This document shows, piece after piece, positions 1 to 8,185 of a stretch of 64,000 nucleotides of DNA. Position 1 is the stretch's first letter. The number at the start of each line of letters is the position of its first letter. The notes below the pieces were generated by a model. The model was not told the DNA's origin. It ran no database searches and worked only from the letters and a program-made list of their open reading frames with translations. This stretch comes from Pseudomonadales bacterium. GTDB lineage: Bacteria; Pseudomonadota; Gammaproteobacteria; Pseudomonadales; Azotimanducaceae. The position numbers and the translations under genes are program-made. Where the stretch lies: assembly GCA_019634925.1 (NCBI GenBank), contig JAHCAL010000007.1:62001-126000 (forward strand), in the 5' to 3' direction.

Positions 1-474
1 GGTGCCGTTGACCACGTAGTCGTCGCCGTCCCGGACTGCGTTGGTCTTGAGGCTCGAAAGGTCGGACCCGGAACCCGGTTCGGAATAGCCCTGGCACCAG
101 TAGTGTTCGCCGGACAGCATGCGCGGCAGGTAGTGCCGCTTCTGTTCGTCCGTTCCGTAGCGGAACAACACTGGCGCGAGCATGCGCAGCCCGAGCGGAA
201 TGAGCCCCGGCGCGCGCGCCTTCGCGCACTGCTCGCCGAAGATGTACTTCTGCGTCGGCGTCCAGTCGGTACCGCCGTACTCGCGCGGCCAGGCCGGTAC
301 CGCCCAGCCTTTCTCCACCAGGATGTGCTGCCAGCGCATCGCGAGATCCTTGTCCGCGAAGACGGTCGTGGTGCGGCACGCCGCCTCGCGCATTTCCGGC
401 GTCAGCTTCACGGCCAGGAAACTGCGCACCTCCTCGCGAAACGCCTCGTCCGCGGCGCTGAACTCGAGCTTCAT
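1..474 (-). CDS. acyl-CoA dehydrogenase, N-terminal part (cut by window edge)
   Basis: Only the first 158 residues lie inside the window; the gene continues beyond base 1. The visible part is the helical N-terminal domain of the acyl-CoA dehydrogenase family. It includes the family hallmark with core SEPGSGSDLSSLKT, which lines the FAD and acyl-CoA sites. Family members form the alpha,beta double bond of acyl-CoAs and pass electrons to ETF. The ATG at 474 begins MKLEFSAADEAF, a typical start for the large catabolic subfamily used on branched or ring-bearing acyl-CoAs. It is the last visible gene of a minus-strand cluster and starts 38 bp after the VOC gene. The substrate is unknown. Confidence 0.9.
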   Translation of the reverse strand, partial: MKLEFSAADEAFREEVRSFLAVKLTPEMREAACRTTTVFADKDLAMRWQHILVEKGWAVPAWPREYGGTDWTPTQKYIFGEQCAKARAPGLIPLGLRMLAPVLFRYGTDEQKRHYLPRMLSGEHYWCQGYSEPGSGSDLSSLKTNAVRDGDDYVVNGT

Positions 475-512
475 CTGCTGCTCCTCAATGACCCGAACCG
501 CATCCCCACGCC

Positions 513-1019
513 TCAACCAAGCCGCCGCACCGGGTCTTCACCCTGCCAGCCGACCGACGCCGCCCGGATCATGTCGAAGAGCCCACGCATGCCCGCATCG
601 CGCTGGATCAGTTCGACCATGGTCCCGGGGTGCCCGACCGTATCGATGTAGCAGAAGTTACGTCCGTGCTGCAGGCGTTCGACCGGCGCCGGCAGCGCGG
701 CGACACAGGCTTCGATGTCGTCGACGAAGAAACCGACGTGATGGAGCCCGAGCCGTCCTTCGTCCAGCCACTCCCGATAAACGGATGGCGCCGCGTTCTT
801 CTGCAGCACCAGTTCGATCTGCAGGTCGCCGGAGTTGGCGAGCGCGATGCTGATCTCGGCGGCGCAGGGCTGTCCCCGGTACACCGGGTCGACCATGCGC
901 ACGTCCGGGATCACGAAGAACGGCCCCACCCCCATCACCTCGACCCAGTGCGCGATCGCCCGATCGAGATCGTCGACCAGGTATCCATTCTGCATGACCG
1001 GTCCGAACAGACGACTCAT
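513..1019 (-). CDS. VOC-fold (glyoxalase/dioxygenase superfamily) protein
   Basis: This 168-residue protein has two beta-alpha-beta-beta-beta halves typical of the vicinal oxygen chelate fold. The first half starts NGYLVDDLDRAIAHW and the second LHHVGFFVDDIEACV. It ends with a motif around GTMVELIQRD, where the Glu is the usual last metal ligand. Family members include methylmalonyl-CoA epimerase, lactoylglutathione lyase and extradiol dioxygenases, and none of these can be chosen from sequence alone. It sits 25 bp downstream of the aminotransferase-like gene and is probably co-transcribed with it. An epimerase or isomerase role in the surrounding acyl-CoA pathway is plausible but is inference. 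Confidence 0.82.
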   Translation of the reverse strand: MSRLFGPVMQNGYLVDDLDRAIAHWVEVMGVGPFFVIPDVRMVDPVYRGQPCAAEISIALANSGDLQIELVLQKNAAPSVYREWLDEGRLGLHHVGFFVDDIEACVAALPAPVERLQHGRNFCYIDTVGHPGTMVELIQRDAGMRGLFDMIRAASVGWQGEDPVRRLG

Positions 1020-1044
1020 ACGTCCCTCTCCTCCACCGCGGCAT

Positions 1045-2379
1045 TCACGCGAACAGACCCTCCGCCTGCACGTCGGCGAGCGACGCCTGGAATACTTCGA
1101 TCAAACGGTCAACTTCCGCCGGCCCGTGCGCGGCTGACAGGAACGCCCGCTGGGTGCCGGGCACCAGCACGCCGCGATTGAGGGCGTGCAGGTAGAAGGC
1201 CTTTTCCGCCGCCGTGTTGGCGGCCGTCACGTCGCGCATGCTCTCGAGCGGGGCGCGCTGAAAAAACATGTGGAACATGCTGCCCACATTTTTCATCTGG
1301 GCCGGGATCTGCCGCGCCTGGCAGAAACCATTGACCGCATCGGCGAGCCGGTCGCCGGCCGCGTCGAGCCGTGGATAGATCTCCGGATGCGCCTTCAGGT
1401 GCCCGACCGCCGCCGCACCGGCCTCCATGGTGAGCGGGTTGCCGGAAAACGTGCCGCCCGAGAAGATGCCGTTGCGCGCGCCGAGACCGGTGAACACCTC
1501 CATCAGGTCGGCACGCCCCGTCACGGCGCCGATCGGCAGACCGCCGCCGAGCACCTTGCCGTAGGTGGCGAGGTCCGGCGTCACGCCGAAGCGTTGCTGC
1601 GCGCCGCCGTACGCGACCCGGAACCCGGTGATCACCTCGTCGATGGCGAACAGCACGCCGCTCGCGCGGCAGACCGCGGCGAGTTCGCGCAGGAACTCAC
1701 CGGCGCCAGGCTGCGGATTGGAGCTCTGCACACCTTCGACCATTACCAGCGCGAGCTCCCCCGCGTTGGCACGTATGTGATTGAACGCCGCAGGATTTCG
1801 ATACGGCAGCAACATGACCAGATCGGCCAGCGCGCGCGGGATGCCGCGCCCCATCGGCAGCTTGCCGGGCACGTCGCGCGGGCTCGACGGGTCGGTGACC
1901 CACATGCCCCAGTCGTGCGCACCGTGATAGGCACCGTCGAACAGCGCGATCTTCTCCCGCCCGCTGAAACCGCGTGCCGCCCGGATCGCGTACATGGTGG
2001 CTTCGGTGCCGGAATTGCAGAACACCACCCGTTCGGCACACGGGCTCGCCTCGTGCAGCAGCGCGGCCAGCTTCATCTGGCTCGTGGTGTGGATGCCGAA
2101 CATCCAGCCGAGCTCGCTGCGCGCCTTGATTGCCGCCTCGATCTCCGGGTGGCGGTGGCCGAGCATGTGCAGGCCGAAGCCGACCGAGGTGTCGATGTAG
2201 CGATTACCGTCCGCGTCCCATACGTATGCGCCTTCGCCGCGCTCGATGAAGATCGGATGCGGCATCTCGAGGTTCGCGGCGAGGCCGGAATTGAGGATCT
2301 CGGCGCGTTCGTCCGCGATGGCCTGGGAGCGCGTGGTCCTGCCCAGGAGTTCGGCGCGGGCTTCGGCGAGCGTGGTCAT
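1045..2379 (-). CDS. class III (GSAM-like) PLP-dependent aminotransferase/aminomutase
   Basis: The 444-residue protein is of the glutamate-1-semialdehyde 2,1-aminomutase type within class III PLP enzymes. Visible elements are NSGTEA at about 122-127 (phosphate binding), DEVITGFR at about 247-254 (Asp to the pyridine nitrogen) and the Schiff-base lysine at about 275 in ATYGKVLGGGLPIG. The ATG at 2379 overlaps the stop codon of the upstream LLM gene in an ATGA arrangement, so translation is probably coupled. HemL itself usually lies in housekeeping contexts. The location here, among SDRs and an acyl-CoA dehydrogenase, argues for a catabolic amine or amino-acid substrate. An open frame continuing upstream of this start overlaps the LLM gene and is not coding. 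Confidence 0.88.
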   Translation of the reverse strand: MTTLAEARAELLGRTTRSQAIADERAEILNSGLAANLEMPHPIFIERGEGAYVWDADGNRYIDTSVGFGLHMLGHRHPEIEAAIKARSELGWMFGIHTTSQMKLAALLHEASPCAERVVFCNSGTEATMYAIRAARGFSGREKIALFDGAYHGAHDWGMWVTDPSSPRDVPGKLPMGRGIPRALADLVMLLPYRNPAAFNHIRANAGELALVMVEGVQSSNPQPGAGEFLRELAAVCRASGVLFAIDEVITGFRVAYGGAQQRFGVTPDLATYGKVLGGGLPIGAVTGRADLMEVFTGLGARNGIFSGGTFSGNPLTMEAGAAAVGHLKAHPEIYPRLDAAGDRLADAVNGFCQARQIPAQMKNVGSMFHMFFQRAPLESMRDVTAANTAAEKAFYLHALNRGVLVPGTQRAFLSAAHGPAEVDRLIEVFQASLADVQAEGLFA

Positions 2380-3341
2380 TTTCCGCTGAGCCGGGCCACC
2401 ACCGGCGCGAAGGCATCGAGCGCCGTCTCGCCGACCGTGACGTAGGAAATGCCGTGCAGCTCGCGGCGCCGCTCGAGCTCCTCGCAGACGGCATCCACCG
2501 AACCGAACAGCGCGTGCGGGTGCTCGCGCATGGCGGCCGGCGTCAGGCCGAACATCTGCGCGAAGTTGCCGAGTATCGGCTCCGCGTTGTCCATGACGAA
2601 GGTAAAGTAGGCACCGATCTCGATTTCGAGCGCGTCGAACCGCGCGCCGGCGCCTTCCCGCACCCAGCCGAGCTTGCGCTGTGTTTCCTCCTTCGAAGAG
2701 GTCGCGACCCCGTCCGGGCCGATCACGCCGGCGCGGTTGTTGAAGTTGAGACTGACGATGTCCGCTTCGCGACCCGCGAGCCGCAGCACCTTCGGGCTGC
2801 CCCCGCCGATCATGATGGGCACGCCCGACACCGGCCGCGGCACGCCTTCGAACTCCTGCCAATGCAGGGTCGAATTCTGCACGTCGAGCTGGCCGCCCGC
2901 GCGGAACGCCTTGACGCCTTCGATGACGTCGGCGAGACGGTCGATCCGCACGCCGGGCATGTCGAACGGCAGTCCCACCGCGGCGTATTCGTCCTTCAGC
3001 CACCCGGCGCCGAGACCGAGCTCGAGCCGGCCGTCCGAGAGCAGGTCGATGGTCATCGCGGACTTGGTCAGCACCAGGGGGTTGTGGTAGTCGATGCAGA
3101 ACACGCGGCAGCCGATCCGGATGCGCTCGGTCACGGCGGCGGCATATGCCATCGCCGGGATCGCCGCGAGGTTCTGCTCGGGGTGGTTGGTGCGCGTGAG
3201 CGCCGGACCCGGCCCGAGCAGGTGGTCGGCCAGGTGGAAGGCCGAGTAGCCGAGTGCTTCCGCCTTGCGCGCCTTGTCGGCCCACGCCTTGCCGGATTCC
3301 GCATTGAACGTCTGCAACCCGAACCGGAACGGTTTTTTCAT
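2376..3341 (-). CDS. LLM-class flavin/F420-dependent oxidoreductase
   Basis: This 321-residue protein has the luciferase-like TIM barrel. It opens with FGLQTFNAESGKAWADKARK and contains LGLGAGWLKDEYAAVG, the classic cofactor-phosphate loop. It resembles the mycobacterial MSMEG_2516-type subgroup annotated as F420-dependent. Whether it uses F420 or FMN cannot be seen from sequence, and F420 is uncommon in proteobacteria. It is translationally coupled to the GSAM-like gene through a 4-bp overlap and lies 36 bp after the ThuA-like gene. It is one of three LLM proteins in the window (see 31937 and 53951), each of a different subgroup. Confidence 0.88.
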   Translation of the reverse strand: MKKPFRFGLQTFNAESGKAWADKARKAEALGYSAFHLADHLLGPGPALTRTNHPEQNLAAIPAMAYAAAVTERIRIGCRVFCIDYHNPLVLTKSAMTIDLLSDGRLELGLGAGWLKDEYAAVGLPFDMPGVRIDRLADVIEGVKAFRAGGQLDVQNSTLHWQEFEGVPRPVSGVPIMIGGGSPKVLRLAGREADIVSLNFNNRAGVIGPDGVATSSKEETQRKLGWVREGAGARFDALEIEIGAYFTFVMDNAEPILGNFAQMFGLTPAAMREHPHALFGSVDAVCEELERRRELHGISYVTVGETALDAFAPVVARLSGK

Positions 3342-3377
3342 CTGGTCAGCTCCCCCACCCGTTCACGCACCCGTGGT

Positions 3378-4139
3378 TCATACCGCTGGCGCGGTGGCGC
3401 AGCAGTAGCGGATACCGCGCCGCAGCAGTTCGTAATACTCGGGCCGTTCCCAGCTGCCACGTTCGATCTTCGGGTAGTACGGGATTTTCAGATCCTGCAT
3501 GTCGTAGTGCCCGCGGCAGTGGCCGAGGTTGAGATAGACCACCTCGCCTGCGCCGACCCGGTTGATGTAGTACACGGGGCGCCGCTCGGCATCCGGCCAG
3601 TCCGCCTCGACGAACCCTGCGGCCGGGCCCGAGTACTCCGCGTGCAGCAGCATGTGCAGATCGCCGTGGACCCGGCACAGGTAGAGTTCGTCGTCGGTCT
3701 CGAACGGCTCGATGCCGCGCACCAGTTCGTGGCCGGGGTCGGTCACGTGCACGCGAAACGGCTGGATCGGCGGATGGGCGATGAACTGCGTGCCGAGCGT
3801 TTGCATGAACACCGGCGCCCGTTCCGGCGCGTCGACCCGCCCGTCGGCCAGGAACTCGAGGATCGAGTTGGTCCCGTGCAGGGCGAACCAGCGCTTGCCC
3901 GACGCAACCCAGTCGCGCAGCGCCACCTGCTCCGCGTCGCTCGGGATCACGTTGCAGGTGTAAGTGACGAGCACGTCGCTCGCGCGGATCGCGTCGAGAT
4001 CGCGATAGTCCGCGGCGACCCGGACCCGGATCCTCGGCTCCTCGGCCAGGAGTTTCAGCAACTCGAGGCGCGCGAAGTCGATGTCGTGGTACTGGCCGGC
4101 GGCCACCAGGTGGACGCGGATCACGCGATGTTCGGACAT
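3378..4139 (-). CDS. ThuA-like domain protein
   Basis: The 253-residue protein matches the ThuA (trehalose-utilisation) fold, which is related to class I glutamine amidotransferases. It has an N-terminal strand-loop ending VLVTYTCN, a segment with ALHGTNSI, and the family landmark ETDDELYL, followed by VYYINRVGAGEVVYLNLGHCRG. I chose the ATG at 4139, beginning MSEHRVIRV, because GGGGGAGAG lies just upstream. A start 22 codons earlier has no such site. ThuA proteins mostly lack a proven activity; some are linked to sugar-derivative metabolism. Placement between an LLM oxidoreductase and an SDR in a catabolic cluster is unusual. A second ThuA-like gene lies at 9498-10286. Confidence 0.8.
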   Translation of the reverse strand: MSEHRVIRVHLVAAGQYHDIDFARLELLKLLAEEPRIRVRVAADYRDLDAIRASDVLVTYTCNVIPSDAEQVALRDWVASGKRWFALHGTNSILEFLADGRVDAPERAPVFMQTLGTQFIAHPPIQPFRVHVTDPGHELVRGIEPFETDDELYLCRVHGDLHMLLHAEYSGPAAGFVEADWPDAERRPVYYINRVGAGEVVYLNLGHCRGHYDMQDLKIPYYPKIERGSWERPEYYELLRRGIRYCCATAPAV

Positions 4140-4176
4140 GCTCTCCCCCTTCTGCGGCGCGATCAGGACGCGATGA

Positions 4177-4935
4177 TCAGAACTGGATCCGCTTGGTGAA
4201 ACCACCGTCGATGACCAGGTTGGCCCCGGTGGTGAACGAACCGAGCGGGCTCGCCAGCAGCGCGATCTGCGCCGCGACCTCTTCGGCCGTGCCCATGCGC
4301 CCGACCGGAATCTGGGCGACGGTCGCCTCGAAGAACGGCGTCATGTGCTGCTTGATGCGATCCCACGAACCGCCTTCGATCAGGATCGGGCCGGGTGAAA
4401 CCGCATTGACGCGGATCTTCTTGGCACCGAGATCCTGGGCCAGCGCGCCGGCGTACTGGATGACTGCAGCCTTGATGGCGTTGTAGGCGCCAGCCGCGAT
4501 GAACTTCTCGAGCGCCGCGGTGGACGAGATCATGACGATGCTCGCGTTCGACGACTTCTCCAGATACGGCAGTGCCGCTTCCACGCAGCGCACGGTGCCG
4601 AGCAGGTCGTGCTCGAAGTTGGCGCGCCAGCCGGCTTCGCCCGGGGCATTGCCGCCGCTGACGTTGGAGACCATGCAGTCGATGCCGCCGAGCGCTTCGG
4701 CGGATGCCTTGATCCAGGCCTTCAGCGCGTCGCCGTCGCCGACGTCAACCGAAGCCCCGATCGCCTTGACGCCCTTGGCGGAGAGCGATGCCACCGCCGC
4801 GTCGATCTCGGCCTGGTTGCGGGCACAGATCGCGACGTTGCAGCCTTCCGACGCCAGCCGTTCCGCGATGGCGCGGCCGATGCCCTTGGAGCCGCCGGTG
4901 ATGAGTGCCTTGCCGCCTTTCAGTTGCAGATCCAT
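4177..4935 (-). CDS. SDR-family NAD(P)-dependent oxidoreductase
   Basis: This 252-residue classical short-chain dehydrogenase has the dinucleotide motif TGGSKGIG at residues 13-20. The catalytic Ser is at 137/138, and Tyr151-x3-Lys155 sits in AYNAIKAA. The C-terminus carries the usual GANLVIDGGF signature. It probably oxidises a secondary alcohol or reduces a ketone of a ring or acyl intermediate, with unknown substrate. It is the third of three SDRs in the same minus-strand cluster. It lies 92 bp below the Rieske gene and 37 bp above the ThuA-like gene. Confidence 0.92.
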   Translation of the reverse strand: MDLQLKGGKALITGGSKGIGRAIAERLASEGCNVAICARNQAEIDAAVASLSAKGVKAIGASVDVGDGDALKAWIKASAEALGGIDCMVSNVSGGNAPGEAGWRANFEHDLLGTVRCVEAALPYLEKSSNASIVMISSTAALEKFIAAGAYNAIKAAVIQYAGALAQDLGAKKIRVNAVSPGPILIEGGSWDRIKQHMTPFFEATVAQIPVGRMGTAEEVAAQIALLASPLGSFTTGANLVIDGGFTKRIQF

Positions 4936-5027
4936 GTGTCGATTCTCCCTTTGGGTTCGTTGCGCGCACCGGACGGTGCACGCTCAGCTCAGATTGAGTT
5001 CGGGACCGTACGCGCGGCAGACCGCGC

Positions 5028-5354
5028 TCAAGGCGGGCCCTTCGCGCGGACCCCGCCGACGGATACGTTGACCTTGCCGCCCTCCACGAAGACCCGGTAA
5101 GTCGGCAGGCCTTCGGTCGCGGGCCCCCGGACGCAGCGGCCATCGCGCACATCGAACCGCGCGCCGTGCAACGGGCAGGTCAGCTCGTAGCCGCGCAGGC
5201 GCCCCGTGTGCAGCGCCTGCCGCGCGTGGCTGCAGTAGTTGCCGACCGCGAAGAATGCACCATCCACACGGCAGAGCAGTACCTCCGTGCCGTCCACGCG
5301 CACCGGCATGGTCTGTCCGTCGCGCAACGCATTCATCGGTATGGACGTATTCAT
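5028..5354 (-). CDS. Rieske [2Fe-2S] ferredoxin
   Basis: The 108-residue stand-alone Rieske protein has cluster ligands Cys41-x-His43 (NYCSHARQ) and Cys60-x2-His63 (TCPLHGARFDV). This is the spacing of soluble ring-hydroxylating-dioxygenase ferredoxins of the BphF type. No oxygenase alpha subunit or dedicated reductase is in the window. The nearest oxygenases are the two P450s at 8186 and 13850. A Rieske ferredoxin as P450 partner would be unusual, so the partner is open. The gene lies 90 bp below one SDR and 92 bp above another, which fits one operon. Confidence 0.92.
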   Translation of the reverse strand: MNTSIPMNALRDGQTMPVRVDGTEVLLCRVDGAFFAVGNYCSHARQALHTGRLRGYELTCPLHGARFDVRDGRCVRGPATEGLPTYRVFVEGGKVNVSVGGVRAKGPP

Positions 5355-5444
5355 GCCAGCTGCACATCCCGCAATCGATCGACCCCCGGTCGCCGCCCGT
5401 TTGTATCACTCGCTTGCGGACATTGCCATCGCAGCACCTTCGCA

Positions 5445-6179
5445 TCACGGGCTCTGCAACGCACCGCCGTCGACCAGCAGTCCATGGCCGGTGATGAACG
5501 CCGCATCCGCCGAAGCCAGGAACGCGATCGCCGCCGCGATGTCCGCCGGCTGACCGAGCCGTCGCACAGCTGCCTTGTTGGTCCAGAAGTCGCGGAACGC
5601 CGCATCGGCTGCGAAAACGTCACGCGTGATGCCGGTGACGATCGCGCCGGGCTGCACGTAGTTGGCCGTGATCCCGAACGGCCCGAGTTCGAGCGCGAGC
5701 GTGCGGGTGAGCCCGGCGATGCCGTGTTTGGACACGGTGTAGGCGCCCATGCCGGCTGCCGCGTGGGTGCTCATCACCGAGCCGACGTTGACGATCCTGC
5801 CGCGTCCGCTCGCCTTCAGCGACGGGATCGCCGCCCTGCAGATGCGGAACACCGCGTCGAGGTTGATGCCGATCACCCGGTGCCACAGCTCGTCGCTGAG
5901 CGCTTCGATGGGGGCGCCCGCCGAGATACCGGCATTGTTGACCAGTACGTCGAGACCGCCCATGTGCTCTGCCGCAGCCTGCATCAACGCGGCCGGCGCA
6001 CCAGGGTCCGTCACGTCCAGCGTCAGGGCCGCGCGGGCGCCGATCGAATCGAGCGGTGCGCCATTGCGGTCGCACACCACGATCACGGCACCCTCTGCGA
6101 TCAGCCGTTCGGCGGTCGCCCGACCAATGCCGTCGGCGGCGCCGGTCACGATGCAGCGGATACCGTCGAATCGGTGCAT
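5445..6179 (-). CDS. SDR-family NAD(P)-dependent oxidoreductase
   Basis: This 244-residue classical SDR has TGAADGIG at residues 12-19 and NNAG at 81-84. Catalytic residues are Ser134, Tyr147 and Lys151 (AYTVSKHG), and the C-terminal tail contains LLVDGGAL. An acidic residue after beta-2 (CDRNG) suggests NAD rather than NADP as cofactor. It is the second gene of the minus-strand cluster, 36 bp below the first SDR. The substrate is unknown. The three SDRs of this cluster clearly differ from each other, suggesting three separate redox steps. Confidence 0.92.
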   Translation of the reverse strand: MHRFDGIRCIVTGAADGIGRATAERLIAEGAVIVVCDRNGAPLDSIGARAALTLDVTDPGAPAALMQAAAEHMGGLDVLVNNAGISAGAPIEALSDELWHRVIGINLDAVFRICRAAIPSLKASGRGRIVNVGSVMSTHAAAGMGAYTVSKHGIAGLTRTLALELGPFGITANYVQPGAIVTGITRDVFAADAAFRDFWTNKAAVRRLGQPADIAAAIAFLASADAAFITGHGLLVDGGALQSP

Positions 6180-6215
6180 GGCTTCAGTGGCCTGCCTGCA
6201 TGACCGGGACGACCC

Positions 6216-6986
6216 TCAGCGGGCCAGGAACCCGCCGTCGATCGGCAGCGCCACGCCGGTGACCCAGTCGGCGTCGGACGAGGCTAGATACAGGATGCCC
6301 TTCGCGATGTCCTCGGCCCGCCCGATGCGGCCGAGCGGATGGCTCGAGGCGAACTGTGCGAGCAGCGCTTCCCGGTCGGGGCCGTTGTCGAGATAGACGT
6401 CCACCATGGGCGTATGCGTGGCGCCTGGCAGCACCGCGTTGCAGCGGATCCCATAGCCCCGCTCCGCGCAGTGCAGGGCCGTCGAGCGCGTGATCGCGAG
6501 TACCGCGGCCTTGCTCGCCGAGTAGGCTGCATACATGGCGCCCGGGCGGGCGCCCAGGGTGGACGCGAGGTTGACGATGGCACCGCCGCCGAAGCGCTTG
6601 ATGGTGGCGACACCGTGTTTGCAGCCGAGGAATACGCCGTCCGCATTGATCGCCTGGGTCTCGCGCCAGAGCGCGAAGGTCGCGTCCTCGACGTTGGCGG
6701 GTACGCTGATCCCGGCCGAATTGACCAGCACGTGCAGCGCGCCGAGGGTCTCGACGGCGTGCGCGCAGGCTGCTTCCCAGGAGCGTTCGTCGGTGACGTC
6801 GAGCGCGACGCTACTCGCGGCCGAACCGATTTCGCGCGCAACGGCTTCGGCAAGACCGATGTTGCGGTCGGCGAGCAGCACCCGCGCCCCTTCCGCGGCG
6901 AGCAACCGCGCAGTCGCCGCGCCGATACCGCTGGCGCCGCCGGTAACCATGGCGCACCGGCCGTCGAAACGCCGCGCTCCGCTCAT
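6216..6986 (-). CDS. SDR-family NAD(P)-dependent oxidoreductase (first gene of cluster)
   Basis: This 256-residue classical SDR has TGGASGIG at 15-22. Asp40 at the end of beta-2 favours NAD(H). Catalytic Ser142, Tyr155 and Lys159 (YSASKA) are present, and the C-terminus contains GVALPIDGGFL. I placed the start at the ATG at 6986 (MSGARRFDG) because AGGGGAGGCGG lies immediately upstream. An open frame 23 codons longer reaches into the promoter region. It is the promoter-proximal gene of the nine-gene minus-strand cluster and is divergent from the medium-chain reductase gene at 7158. Confidence 0.9.
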   Translation of the reverse strand: MSGARRFDGRCAMVTGGASGIGAATARLLAAEGARVLLADRNIGLAEAVAREIGSAASSVALDVTDERSWEAACAHAVETLGALHVLVNSAGISVPANVEDATFALWRETQAINADGVFLGCKHGVATIKRFGGGAIVNLASTLGARPGAMYAAYSASKAAVLAITRSTALHCAERGYGIRCNAVLPGATHTPMVDVYLDNGPDREALLAQFASSHPLGRIGRAEDIAKGILYLASSDADWVTGVALPIDGGFLAR

Positions 6987-7157
6987 CCGCCTCCCCTGAC
7001 TCCATCCGTCTGCGCGGACACGATCCGCATCGGACGATCGAGCATAGGGAGGCAAAAACAGTCAGTCAAGACGGTTTATTTCCCCACCACCGGCCAGCAT
7101 AATTCCGGCCATGAATCGCCCGTCGTGTAGGGCCGGACAGGGGAGGCAGACCGCGCG
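6987..7157. promoter_or_regulatory. divergent promoter region with operator-like element
   Basis: This 171-bp spacer separates the minus-strand SDR cluster from the plus-strand reductase/P450 pair. It contains AAAACAGTC at 7055-7063, four further bases, then AAGACGGTT at 7068-7076. This is a diverged reverse-complement copy (9/9 and 6/9 matches in the two arms) of the element repeated at 13614 and 13743. GGGGAGG near 7140 is the ribosome-binding site for the gene at 7158. No clear sigma-70 hexamers were found. Confidence 0.4.
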
Positions 7158-8165
7158 ATGACCGAGAAAAACCGCCAGTTCCTGCTGGCCGCACGGCCGG
7201 TCGGCATGGTGAAGGAAACCGACTTCGAATACCGCGAAGTACCGGTTCCGGAGCCCGCCGAGGGCGAGGTCCTGATCCGGACCACCTATCTTTCGCTCGA
7301 CCCGTCCATGCGCGGCCAGATGGAAAATCGTGCCGACTACGTCGCACCGCTCCAGATCGGCGACGTCATGCGCGCCGGCGGCGTGGGCCGGATCGTGCGC
7401 TCGCGCAATCCGGCGTTCCCGGAAGACGCGCAGGTGAGCGGCACGTTCGGCATGCAGGACTACGTCGTCTCGGACGGTCGCAACGTGCCGTTCCGGGTGG
7501 TGGACGGCGCACTCGATCCGACCCTGGTCCTGGGGGTCCTCGGCGGCACGGGCATGACCGCCTTTTTCGGCCTCCTCGACCTCGGCAGGCCGCAACCCGG
7601 CGAAACGGTGGTCGTGAGCGGCGCGGCCGGCGCGACTGGCAGCGTGGCCGGGCAGATCGCGAAGCTGAAAGGCTGCCGGGTCATCGGTATCGCCGGCAGC
7701 GACGCCAAGTGCCGCTGGCTGACCGGCGAGCTCGGCTTCGATGCTGCGATCAACTACCGCACGGAGGATGTCGGCGCAGCCCTCGACCGGCACTGCCCGC
7801 GCGGCATCGACATCTACTTCGACAACGTCGGCGGCGAGATCCTCGATCTCTGCCTCGCGCGCATCGCCAACAATGCCCGGGTCGTGCTCTGCGGCGGTAT
7901 CTCGCGCTACAACGCGACCGGCCCCATTCCGGGCCCGAAAAACTACTTCAACCTCGTGTTCCGGCGCGCGCGCATGGAAGGCTTCATCGTGCTGGACTAC
8001 GCTGCCCGCTTCCCCGAGGCGATTGCGGAGATGCGGCGCTGGATCGACGCAGGACAGCTGAAGCAGCAGGTCACCGTGATCGAGGGGTTCCGCGAACTGC
8101 CGCGCGCGCTGATCCGGCTGTTCGAGGGCTACAACACCGGCAAGCTGATGGTGCAGACCACTTAG
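7158..8165 (+). CDS. NADP-dependent medium-chain reductase (CurA/PTGR/YncB-like)
   Basis: The 335-residue zinc-free medium-chain dehydrogenase/reductase has YLSLDPSMRGQM near residues 49-60, the signature of the leukotriene B4 dehydrogenase/curcumin reductase group. Its nucleotide loop is SGAAGATGSVAGQIAKL. Members reduce the double bond of alpha,beta-unsaturated ketones with NADPH. Here it would suit reduction of an enone intermediate. Only 20 bp separate its stop from the P450 start, so the two are probably one transcript. The ATG at 7158 has GGGGAGG about 11 bp upstream. Confidence 0.9.
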   Translation: MTEKNRQFLLAARPVGMVKETDFEYREVPVPEPAEGEVLIRTTYLSLDPSMRGQMENRADYVAPLQIGDVMRAGGVGRIVRSRNPAFPEDAQVSGTFGMQDYVVSDGRNVPFRVVDGALDPTLVLGVLGGTGMTAFFGLLDLGRPQPGETVVVSGAAGATGSVAGQIAKLKGCRVIGIAGSDAKCRWLTGELGFDAAINYRTEDVGAALDRHCPRGIDIYFDNVGGEILDLCLARIANNARVVLCGGISRYNATGPIPGPKNYFNLVFRRARMEGFIVLDYAARFPEAIAEMRRWIDAGQLKQQVTVIEGFRELPRALIRLFEGYNTGKLMVQTT

Positions 8166-8185
8166 GCTGATTGAGGAGACCTCGC

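Noticed and set aside
1045-2379. HemL (tetrapyrrole synthesis)
   Set aside because: The fold and motifs fit the family, but the operon context is catabolic and coupled to an LLM oxidoreductase. A housekeeping HemL is not supported.
1045-3285. A single long minus-strand frame that would fuse the GSAM-like enzyme to an upstream segment
   Set aside because: The upstream part is Arg/Ala-rich, has no family features and lies out of frame over the clearly real LLM gene. The ATG at 2379 is well placed.
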